Below are positions 57,247 to 64,000 of a stretch of DNA of 64,000 bases, piece by piece (the stretch's first letter is position 1; each line of letters starts with the position of its first letter). The stretch covers positions 1 through 64,000 of the forward strand of contig NZ_FMXM01000006.1 of NCBI RefSeq assembly GCF_900103325.1. The letters are read 5' to 3'. Below the pieces are notes generated by a model that was not told where the DNA came from, did no database searches, and saw only the letters and a list, made by a program, of their open reading frames with translations. The DNA comes from Mesorhizobium qingshengii (GTDB taxonomy: Bacteria > Pseudomonadota > Alphaproteobacteria > Rhizobiales > Rhizobiaceae). The translations under genes and the position numbers were made by a program.

Positions 57247-58794
57247 TTGACGCGTCATTTCGATGTGCTGGTCATCGGCGCGGGATCCGCCGGGGCGGTG
57301 GTGGCTAGCCGGCTGAGCGAGGACAGTTCGTGCCAGGTTGGCCTCATCGAGGCCGGCGTCATGCCATCCGATCCAGATATCGCCGACCCTCTGAAATGGA
57401 CGATGCTGCAAGGCCGCGCCTACGACTGGGCCTACCGGACGGTGCCGCAACCGTTTACCGCGAACCGCGTCCATGAATGGCCGCGCGGAAAAATCGTCGG
57501 CGGTTCGAGCTGCCTGCATGCCATGGCCTATGTGCGTGGCCATCCCGATGATTTCGAACCCTGGGCGCAAGCCGGCGGCGAACGTTGGTCTTATCGAGGG
57601 CTGTTGCCGGGCTTTGTCCGCAGCGAAGCCTTCACGGCCTTCGACGCGCCGGCGCGCGGCCGGAACGGACCGCTGGACGTGTACCTGCCGGACGCCGAGG
57701 TCAGTCCGGTCGTGCGTGCCTACATCGCCGCAGGGCGAGCCATGGGGGTCCCCACCCTGACCGACCACAACAGCGGCGAACTGGTCGGCACCAGCCCCAA
57801 TTCACTCAACATACGCGACGGCAAGCGCCAGAGCGTCGCCGACGCCTACCTGCCGCCGGAAATCATGGCGCGACCGAACCTCTCCTTGCTCACGGCCCAC
57901 GAGGTCGAGCATCTGGTGCTGGATGGCCATCGGGCCACCGGTGTGGCTGTCGTCTGCAATGGAGATCCCATGACGGTCTCCGCCGACAGGATCGTTCTTT
58001 GCGCCGGCGCGGTGTCCTCACCGCTTGTCCTCATGCGGTCGGGCATCGGCGATCCAGACACGCTGAAGCAGGCGGGAATCCGCTGCCTTGCCGACCGGCG
58101 CGATGTCGGCCGCAACCTGCAGGACCATCTGCTGGCGCTCGGCAATGTCTACGCCGCGAAAAAGCCGGTGCCGCCGTCCCGCCTCCAGCACTCCGAATCG
58201 CTGATGTACCTGCACAGCGGCGACCCGACACATTCCGCGGGAAGTCCCGACATCGTACTCGGCTGCGTCGTCGCTCCCTCAGCCGCGAATGGCTTGAGTG
58301 CACCGCCCTATGGCTCCGCCTTCACGATCCTGTGCGGCGTCACCCATCCGACGAGCCGTGGGCGCATCGCACCGGGCGGGCCGGGCCGCAACGATGCGCC
58401 AGTCATCGACCCGCACTATCTCGAAACCGAACACGATCGCACGGTTTTCCGGATGGCCTTGAAGACCGCGCGCATGGTCGGCCATCATGCGGAACTGGAC
58501 GAATGGCGCGATGTGGAGGTTCTGCCAGGATCATCCGTGCAATCGGACGACGATCTCGACGCTTTCATCGCCAAGGCAGCCTCCACGCATCATCATCCCG
58601 CCGGCACGTGCCGGATGGGCAAGGATGCCGACGCTGTCGTCGCCCCCGACTTGCGGCTGAACGACTTCGACAACATCTTTGTCGTCGACGCCTCGGTGAT
58701 GCCGACGATCCCGAGCGGACCGATCAACGCCGCGATCGTCGCGATCGCGGAAACCTGGGCGGCGGCGTCACCGGTTACCGCGTCGGCATCGTGA
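57247..58794 (+). CDS. Pyridoxine 4-oxidase (GMC family)
   Basis: This is a 515-residue GMC oxidoreductase: FAD motif LVIGAGSAGAVVASRLSED, GGSSCLHAMAYVRGHPDDF, GAVSSPLVLMRSGIG, catalytic His in [15 protein letters not shown] and GPINAA, where many GMC enzymes have His or Asn before A-A. It would oxidise pyridoxine to pyridoxal with oxygen. The ANRVHEWPRGKIVGGSSCLH and PPSRLQHSESL stretches agree with the M. loti pyridoxine 4-oxidase as I recall it. It follows the GntR regulator gene by 46 bp in the same direction. The start is TTG after CGGGGAC. Confidence 0.87.
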   Translation: MTRHFDVLVIGAGSAGAVVASRLSEDSSCQVGLIEAGVMPSDPDIADPLKWTMLQGRAYDWAYRTVPQPFTANRVHEWPRGKIVGGSSCLHAMAYVRGHPDDFEPWAQAGGERWSYRGLLPGFVRSEAFTAFDAPARGRNGPLDVYLPDAEVSPVVRAYIAAGRAMGVPTLTDHNSGELVGTSPNSLNIRDGKRQSVADAYLPPEIMARPNLSLLTAHEVEHLVLDGHRATGVAVVCNGDPMTVSADRIVLCAGAVSSPLVLMRSGIGDPDTLKQAGIRCLADRRDVGRNLQDHLLALGNVYAAKKPVPPSRLQHSESLMYLHSGDPTHSAGSPDIVLGCVVAPSAANGLSAPPYGSAFTILCGVTHPTSRGRIAPGGPGRNDAPVIDPHYLETEHDRTVFRMALKTARMVGHHAELDEWRDVEVLPGSSVQSDDDLDAFIAKAASTHHHPAGTCRMGKDADAVVAPDLRLNDFDNIFVVDASVMPTIPSGPINAAIVAIAETWAAASPVTASAS

Positions 58795-58993
58795 TCCCCG
58801 ATTCCGCGCCGACCCATTCCGAGAAGTTGCTCGGTATGTGGCTCTGCACCGGGTATTTCATCGCCGCCTGACGGATCTCATCAAATCCTCCGCCATCGAT
58901 TCAGACCCAAGACGCCAACAAGGCCGGCGGCAAGCGTGCTGGGCATGATCGACCGCATTGCGTTCTGCGATCGCTCGCTGGATAGTCCCGGCA

Positions 58994-60457
58994 ATGTTGC
59001 AGACCCTGGCGACTCACTGGCCGCAAATCCTCGCGATCATCTCTGTGGTGATGGCGACCGTCGGCATTATCCACGCCGTGATGACGAAGGAGGATGTCCG
59101 CGCGGCCACCGGCTGGGTCGGCGTGATGGTGCTGTCGCCGATCCTTGGCGTGCTGATCTATGCCGTGGCCGGCATAAACCGCATTCGTCGCGCCTCGATC
59201 AGCGCGCAGCGCCCGCTGGCCGACGATGCGGCATCCGCCAAGCAAGACCGCGACATCGCCGCTGAAGAGGCCCTGATCATCGAGCGATACGGGCCACGAT
59301 TCACCGGCTTGAGAACTCTGGGCGACAGGGTGGCGCGGCGCGCGCTCAAGCCGGGAAATGTAATCACGGTGCTGGAGACGGGCGACGAGGCCTATGCCGC
59401 CATGCGAGCGGCGATCGATGGAGCCGAACGCAGCATCCTGCTCGAGACCTATATTTTCGACAATGACGCCGTCGGTCTGCTCTTCGTCGAAGCACTCGCC
59501 GGCGCCGTCCAGCGCGGCGTCACCGTCCGGGTGCTGATCGATGCCGTCGGCGCCCGCTACTCCGTGCCAAGCATCCTGGGGCATCTGCGCGATTCCAACA
59601 TCACCGCCGATGTCTTCAACGGCAACATCGTCATGGGCCTGCGCCTGCCCTACGCCAATCTGAGGACTCACCGGAAAATCCTCGTCGTCGACGGCACGGT
59701 TGCCTTTACCGGCGGCATGAACATCCGCAAGGGCTTCTCTGCCGAGTTCGCCGGCTCCAGTAGCGCCAGGGACACCCATTTTCGGGTCACCGGCCCGGTT
59801 GTCGCCGATCTCTTCTCGGTCGCCGCCGAGGACTGGCGCTTCGCCGCCAACGAGGCGCTGAAGGGCGATGCCTGGCGGATTGCCCCGCTGTCGCCGGCCC
59901 CCGGCCTGCCGATGCTGGTGCGGGCGGTGGCGTCCGGTCCGGACGCCAGCATCGAGACCAACCACAAGCTGCTGATCGGCGCATTCTCCATCGCCCGCAA
60001 GTCGATCCGCCTGATGTCGCCCTATTTCCTGCCGGACCGCGAGCTGATCAGCGCCTTGACGACCGCGGCGAGGCGAGGCGTCGAGATCGACATCGTGGTG
60101 CCGGCGGTGAACAACCTCTTCCTGGTCGATCGCGCGATGACCGCGCAGTTCGATCAGGTCCTCAAGCATTACTGCCGCGTCTGGCGCAAGGAGGGGCCCT
60201 TCGACCATTCGAAGCTGCTTTCGATCGACGGCGTGTGGGCCTATGTCGGCTCTTCCAATCTTGACGCCCGGTCACTGCGGCTGAATTTCGAGATCGACCT
60301 CGAGATCCTCGATACCGGCTTTGCCGGCGAGATCGAGACCCGGATCGGCTCGGCAATCGCCTCCGCCGTGCCGGTCACGCTCGACTCCCTGCGGGCCCGG
60401 CCGTTTCTCATTCGACTGTTTGACCGGGTATTGTGGCTCGGCTCACCCTATCTCTAG
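58994..60457 (+). CDS. cls: Cardiolipin synthase (PLD superfamily)
   Basis: This is a 487-residue protein with two N-terminal membrane helices (ILAIISVVMATVGIIHAVM, WVGVMVLSPILGVLIYAVAG). Two PLD active sites follow: RTHRKILVVDGTVAFTGGMN and FDHSKLLSIDGVWAYVGSSN, each with HxK(x)4D and a GSxN-type tail. It matches ClsA-type synthases, which join two phosphatidylglycerols to cardiolipin and glycerol. The ATG at 58994 is preferred; a TTG 36 bp upstream is in frame. The downstream EEP-fold gene, about 130 bp away, is a common companion. Confidence 0.9.
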   Translation: MLQTLATHWPQILAIISVVMATVGIIHAVMTKEDVRAATGWVGVMVLSPILGVLIYAVAGINRIRRASISAQRPLADDAASAKQDRDIAAEEALIIERYGPRFTGLRTLGDRVARRALKPGNVITVLETGDEAYAAMRAAIDGAERSILLETYIFDNDAVGLLFVEALAGAVQRGVTVRVLIDAVGARYSVPSILGHLRDSNITADVFNGNIVMGLRLPYANLRTHRKILVVDGTVAFTGGMNIRKGFSAEFAGSSSARDTHFRVTGPVVADLFSVAAEDWRFAANEALKGDAWRIAPLSPAPGLPMLVRAVASGPDASIETNHKLLIGAFSIARKSIRLMSPYFLPDRELISALTTAARRGVEIDIVVPAVNNLFLVDRAMTAQFDQVLKHYCRVWRKEGPFDHSKLLSIDGVWAYVGSSNLDARSLRLNFEIDLEILDTGFAGEIETRIGSAIASAVPVTLDSLRARPFLIRLFDRVLWLGSPYL

Positions 60458-60519
60458 GCAGATTGGCTTGTTTCGGGAGCCCGCCTGTCATTGAACATAC
60501 GCCGACGGATTCTATTTTG

Positions 60520-60555
60520 ACTGTATCCAGGTTCTGAACTGTATCCAGGTTCTGA
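60520..60555. repeat. 18-bp perfect tandem duplication
   Basis: ACTGTATCCAGGTTCTGA occurs twice in tandem between the cardiolipin synthase and EEP genes. It lies just before the start region of the EEP gene and could affect its leader; no known motif. Confidence 0.8.
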
Positions 60556-60586
60556 ATTGAAGCCAGCAAGGACGAGCAGCACTGAC

Positions 60587-61387
60587 ATGCAGAGAACTGG
60601 ACGCAGCCTGCCGGCAAACATGCTTCTTTCCATCCGCGACAGGCGGATGCAGAAGGCAAATGCCAGCGCGCCCAAGAGAACGGGCACGACCGGAACGCTG
60701 GTTGCCTCCTACAATGTCCACAAATGCGTCGGCATCGACAGGAAGTTCGATCCCGAGCGGACCAGCCGCGTCATCCGCGAAATCGACCCGGATGTCATTG
60801 CACTGCAGGAAGCGGACAACCGCTTTGGCGACCGCGTCGGGCTTCTCGACCTGTCCCGTCTCGAACTGGAAACCGGTCTGGTGCCGGTGCCGATCGCGGC
60901 CAATGGCAAAGGGCACGGCTGGCACGGCAATGTCCTGCTGTTCAAGAAGGGCGTCGTTCGCGACGTGCATCAGATCAGGCTTCCGGGACTGGAACCGCGC
61001 GGCGCCGTGGTGGCGGAAATCGATCTTGACGGAAACCGGACCTTGCGGGTCATCGCGGCCCATCTCGGATTGCTGCGCCGGTCGCGATCGCAGCAGGCCC
61101 AGGTCGTGCTGGATATCATGAACAGCCCCGACGAGACGCCAACGCTGCTGCTCGGCGATCTGAACGAATGGCGGCTTGGCAATCGCTCGTCACTGAAGAC
61201 GCTGCATGTGACCTTCGGACCGCTGCCGCCGGCGGTACCCACTTTCCCGTCGAACCTGCCATTGCTGGCGCTCGACCGCATCATGGCCAACCGGCACGGG
61301 ATGATCTCGGCCGTGGAAGCGCACGACACGCCGCTTTCGCGGGTTGCCTCGGATCACCTGCCGCTGACAGCCTTTGTTCGCTTGTAG
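60587..61387 (+). CDS. Endonuclease/exonuclease/phosphatase (EEP) family protein
   Basis: This is a 266-residue protein with the EEP motifs in order: VASYNVHKC (metal-binding Asn), IALQEAD (Glu), HLGLLRRSRSQQ, LLLGDLNEW (Asp/Asn) and ASDHLPLTA (catalytic Asp-His). No signal peptide is evident; residues 1-40 are basic and may be disordered. Members cleave nucleic-acid or phospholipid phosphodiesters; pairing with a cardiolipin synthase gene favours a lipid-related role. An in-frame TTG at 60557 is an alternative start. Confidence 0.8.
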   Translation: MQRTGRSLPANMLLSIRDRRMQKANASAPKRTGTTGTLVASYNVHKCVGIDRKFDPERTSRVIREIDPDVIALQEADNRFGDRVGLLDLSRLELETGLVPVPIAANGKGHGWHGNVLLFKKGVVRDVHQIRLPGLEPRGAVVAEIDLDGNRTLRVIAAHLGLLRRSRSQQAQVVLDIMNSPDETPTLLLGDLNEWRLGNRSSLKTLHVTFGPLPPAVPTFPSNLPLLALDRIMANRHGMISAVEAHDTPLSRVASDHLPLTAFVRL

Positions 61388-61510
61388 GGCCATGGCCCCA
61401 GCCGTTGATGACGAGCTTGACGCCCACCGCCCTGAAAAGCTTATGGATCGCTATTGGAACGCTAAGTCCTTCCGCGAGTTGATGTAGCTGAAACCGCGAG
61501 AGGACGAGAC

Positions 61511-61858
61511 ATGAAAAAGTTATTCCTGGCTTCCATGGTGGCATTGGCCGCAACAGCCGCCGTCATTGCGCCAACGCAAGCCGCAAGCGTGATTATCCAG
61601 TCCGACGACAACAACCAGTATTTACCCGACGACCAGTCCGACAACGGCCAGATCGTCATCCGCCGCCATCACGACCGGCGGATCTATGACAACCAGGACA
61701 GCCAGTATGGCAACGATCAGAACAGCGAGGTGCAATATGGCGGCTACAATGACGGCCAGTACCGTCGCCATCACCGGCATCACCGCTGCCATATCGAGCT
61801 GATAAAGCATTGGCGCCACCATCACAGGGTGATCGAAGAGGTCCGCGTCTGCGGCTGA
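61511..61858 (+). CDS. Small exported His/Asn/Gln-rich protein
   Basis: This is a 115-residue protein with a signal peptide (MKKLFLASMVALAATAAVIAPTQA). The mature part is low-complexity and polar (QSDDNNQYLPDDQSDNGQ, then RRHHRHHRCHIELIKHWRHHH), ending with a Cys pair. His clusters could bind metal. Ribosome binding site GAGGACGAG precedes the ATG. No family recognised; similar small periplasmic proteins are common in rhizobia. Confidence 0.7.
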   Translation: MKKLFLASMVALAATAAVIAPTQAASVIIQSDDNNQYLPDDQSDNGQIVIRRHHDRRIYDNQDSQYGNDQNSEVQYGGYNDGQYRRHHRHHRCHIELIKHWRHHHRVIEEVRVCG

Positions 61859-61875
61859 TCTGATCTGGCTCCAGC

Positions 61876-61906
61876 GAAACCGGCCGGCGAAAAGCAGGCC
61901 GGTTTC
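61876..61906. terminator. Bidirectional terminator between convergent genes
   Basis: GAAACCGGCC (61876-61885) and GGCCGGTTTC (61897-61906) form a perfect 10-bp stem with an 11-base loop, followed by GTCTTG. It lies between the small exported protein gene and the convergent glutamine-synthetase-like gene, 18 and 22 bp from their ends. Confidence 0.7.
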
Positions 61907-61927
61907 GTCTTGTGTCTCAAGCCGCAA

Positions 61928-63322
61928 TCAGCTGACGAAATAGCGCTGCCACTCGAAGTCGGTGATGTGCGACGCCTGCCAGGCGTCGAACGCCGCCTGC
62001 TCGGCACGCCGGCTCTCGGCGTAATTGTCGCGGAAGGTCTGGCCGAAGGCATCGGCGCAGAAATCTGATGCGGCGAAGGCGTCGATCGAGGCGTTCAGCG
62101 TGCGCGGCAGTTTCGGCTTGTCGAGATTGGCGAGGTTCGATGTCACTGGCGCTTCGAGCGGCAGGTCCTTCTCGATACCCTCGCAGCCCGCCGCCAGGAT
62201 CGCCGCTATGGACAGGTACGGATTGATGTCGGCTCCCGGCGCGCGATGCTCCAGCCGGCAGGCGCCGTCGTTCGGCGTGGTGATGGCGCGGATCGGCGCG
62301 GTGCGGTTCTCGAAACCCCAGGCGACGTCTTCCGGCGACCAGGCGCCACGGTCGAAACGGCGGTAGGAGTTGACCGTCGGCCGGAACAGGAGATGCGTTT
62401 CCTGCATCCGGTTCAGTACGCCGGCGAGGAATTTCTCGGCGACCGGCGTCAGCCGGTTCGGGCCGGCGGCGAAGGCCGGCTTGCCGTCGCGCCACAGGCT
62501 GACGTGGTGATGCGCGCCGCAGGCGCTTTCCTTGCCCGGCGGCTGGAAGCGCGTCATGAAGGTGGCGACCAGGCCGCGCTCGGCGCAAAGCTCGCGCAGG
62601 TGCAGCTTGGCGCGCATGGCGTCGTCGGCCGCCTGCAGCGCACTCTTCGGCGTCAGCGCGTATTCATACATGCCATAGCCATATTCGGTAACCAGCGAGG
62701 CGACGCCGATGCCGATGCTTTTCATGCGGGTGATGAACTCGGCGGCGAAATCCTGGTACTCGCCGCTGCGCACCAGATCATAGTTGATCAGCGAATGCCC
62801 CCACGGCTTCAGCTCGCGGTAGCGCCCGGCGCGCATCAGGTCGTGGTCGGCGTGGAAGATGCCGAACTCGTATTCGAGCGCGAACATCGGCTCGTAGCCG
62901 AGCGCCCTGGCGCGTTCCTCGACGCGAGCCAGCACGCCGCGCGGATCGAAAGGGCAGACCGCGCCGTCGAGCATGTAGGAGCGCGTGATTGCGGAGGCGA
63001 ATTTCGGCTTCCAGCCGTGCCGGACGACGGTCGCCGGATCAATGATCCCCTTGATGTTGGGAAAGCCGTTTTCCTCATTGGCACTCGGCGATGCGAAGGC
63101 GACATCGCCCATCGGCTGGCCGTCGCCATGGGTGACGCAATAGAGGATGGCGTTGATCGATTCGCCGTAGGTCGAAAGTTTCAGCGGCGCGATCTTGGAG
63201 CGGAACGCTCCTGATGTGTCGACCGTATGCACCTCGATAAACTCGACCCCGCCCGATGCCAGCTCGCGCTGCAACGCCTCGAGCTTCGGCGCGTATTCCG
63301 CGGCCCTGTCCTCAAATTCCAC
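61928..63322 (-). CDS. Glutamine-synthetase-family ligase
   Basis: This is a 464-residue GS-fold enzyme. The ATP/metal-binding motifs are visible: EYEFGIFHADHD, SACGAHHHVSLW, FRPTVNSYRRF, WGFENRTAPIRA and LEHRAPGADINPYL. The adenylylation loop of GlnA is not evident, and the N-terminal beta-grasp is longer than in GlnA, as in GlnT/PuuA-like enzymes that ligate glutamate to amines. The start is the GTG at 63322, eight bases after GGAG; a TTG six bases upstream is possible. It lies downstream of a LivM-type permease gene on the same strand, suggesting use of an imported amine or amino acid. Confidence 0.87.
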   Translation of the reverse strand: MEFEDRAAEYAPKLEALQRELASGGVEFIEVHTVDTSGAFRSKIAPLKLSTYGESINAILYCVTHGDGQPMGDVAFASPSANEENGFPNIKGIIDPATVVRHGWKPKFASAITRSYMLDGAVCPFDPRGVLARVEERARALGYEPMFALEYEFGIFHADHDLMRAGRYRELKPWGHSLINYDLVRSGEYQDFAAEFITRMKSIGIGVASLVTEYGYGMYEYALTPKSALQAADDAMRAKLHLRELCAERGLVATFMTRFQPPGKESACGAHHHVSLWRDGKPAFAAGPNRLTPVAEKFLAGVLNRMQETHLLFRPTVNSYRRFDRGAWSPEDVAWGFENRTAPIRAITTPNDGACRLEHRAPGADINPYLSIAAILAAGCEGIEKDLPLEAPVTSNLANLDKPKLPRTLNASIDAFAASDFCADAFGQTFRDNYAESRRAEQAAFDAWQASHITDFEWQRYFVS

Positions 63323-63357
63323 GTTCAAACCTCCACCAGGAAAACCTAAGGGCTGCG

Positions 63358-64000
63358 CTATTTCGCGCTGCGCCTGAAAAGTCGCGACAAGAGTTCGTCG
63401 AGCTCGTATCGGCCGCTGATGCCGCTTGGCCGGAAGGCCATGCAAAGCACGATGACGACGCCGAGCGCCACACCCGACAGTCCGAGCAGTTGCGGCAGCT
63501 GGATGCCGGCGATCGTCACGCCCGATTCGATGCTGCGGATGAATTCGAGCCCGACCGAAAGCACGATGACGCCGGTCACAGCACCTGTCACCGTCGCCAT
63601 GCCGCCCAGGATCAGCATCGCCAGCGTGTTGAAAATCATCTGGAAGTAGAACAGCTTGGGGCTGATCGTGCCGGCGAAATAGGCGTAGAGCACACCAGCC
63701 AGGCCGCAGATCAGCGCCGACAGCACCCATGACATCAGCCGCAGGCGCCGGGCGTCGATGCCAAGTGCGGCGGCGGCCTGCGGGCTCTGGGCGCTGGCCC
63801 TCAGCTGCAGGCCCCAGCGGCTGTCCTTGAACAGTCGCGCCAGCACGATCACCACCACCGAGAACACCATCATCCACGGCAGGCCAACCACCTTTGGAAT
63901 GCCGAAGAAGGCCTGGTTGCCCTTGAACAGGTCGGTCCAGTTGAGAAACACCGAATGGACGATGATCAGCAGCGCCAGGCTGACGATGGTCGCAGCGACG
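63358..64000 (-). CDS. LivM-type branched-chain amino acid ABC permease (C-terminal part)
   Basis: The frame is open to the window edge, giving the last 213 residues of a permease. Helices and family motifs are visible: GLQLRASAQSPQAAAALGIDARRLRLMSWVLSALICGLAGVLYAYF (in parts), ILGGMATVTGAVTGVIVLS and the C-terminal VIVLCMAFRPSGISGRYEL. It belongs to HAAT-type importers. Partner subunits would lie beyond base 64000. The stop is 35 bp before the glutamine-synthetase-like gene, so they are likely co-transcribed. Confidence 0.88.
   Translation of the reverse strand, partial: VAATIVSLALLIIVHSVFLNWTDLFKGNQAFFGIPKVVGLPWMMVFSVVVIVLARLFKDSRWGLQLRASAQSPQAAAALGIDARRLRLMSWVLSALICGLAGVLYAYFAGTISPKLFYFQMIFNTLAMLILGGMATVTGAVTGVIVLSVGLEFIRSIESGVTIAGIQLPQLLGLSGVALGVVIVLCMAFRPSGISGRYELDELLSRLFRRSAK

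Overview
The window reads as the chromosome of a Mesorhizobium-type rhizobium (Alphaproteobacteria, Hyphomicrobiales). It is GC-rich. It carries near-textbook versions of the vitamin B6 catabolic enzymes known from Mesorhizobium loti, has FixK/FNR-type boxes ahead of microaerobic genes, and contains IS21 and IS3 family remnants. All family assignments come from motifs and remembered family features; no database search was run.

Layout. (1) 1-326 is the end of an IS21-type insertion sequence. (2) 469-17726 is an accessory island: an AAA+ ATPase, a SAM methyltransferase, an outer-membrane-like protein coupled to a small helical protein, a protein made of 17-residue tandem repeats, a PLD-fold hydrolase, an exported Cys-rich protein, a caspase-GH25 fusion, a GH25 lysozyme, a membrane-anchored metallophosphoesterase, a Tat-exported DUF1906 (GH25-like) protein, a DUF3800 protein and an S1/P1 nuclease. 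Several genes share G-run ribosome binding sites. The content suggests exported wall-, lipid- and nucleic-acid-cleaving enzymes, but the purpose is unknown. (3) 17867-18904 is debris: a dead IS3 orfB, a terminator, and a tRNA-like 3' end ending in CCA.

(4) 18905-38983 is largely a low-oxygen block: a beta-CASP hydrolase, two universal stress proteins, a ferric-reductase-like flavocytochrome with an apbE remnant, an AI-2E permease, a YhiI-RbbA-YhhJ-type ABC exporter headed by a 53-residue ORF, NnrS, UbiX- and UbiD-type proteins, a DUF6455 protein and UbiT-UbiU-UbiV (oxygen-independent ubiquinone hydroxylation). Five good and one weaker TTGA/C-N6-T/GCAA dyads sit in the promoter regions of these genes, two of them followed by a well-placed -10 box. 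The block therefore looks like one FixK/FNR regulon.

(5) 39112-58794 is a vitamin B6 catabolic locus. One leftward operon holds a BMP-type ABC importer, 4-pyridoxolactonase, pyridoxamine-pyruvate aminotransferase and pyridoxal 4-dehydrogenase. A second leftward operon holds a gentisate-dioxygenase-like cupin, an LVIVD-repeat protein, RidA, a GST, a 3-hydroxyacyl-CoA-dehydrogenase-fold FHMPC dehydrogenase and an NMT1/THI5-type ABC importer. A GMC oxidoreductase (probable 4-pyridoxate dehydrogenase), a GntR/FCD regulator and a pyridoxine 4-oxidase complete it. A repeated CTCAACCAA motif marks the two control regions around the regulator. The usual ring-opening flavoenzyme (MHPCO), the HMPDC decarboxylase and the final amidohydrolase are not in the window; the cupin, RidA and GST occupy their place. 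My main hypothesis is a different ring-cleavage branch for vitamin B6: extradiol-like cleavage of a salicylate-like hydroxypyridine carboxylate, followed by imine hydrolysis.

(6) 58994-64000 holds a cardiolipin synthase, an EEP-fold phosphatase/nuclease, a small exported His/Asn/Gln-rich protein, a glutamine-synthetase-like ligase and the end of a LivM-type permease that runs off the window.
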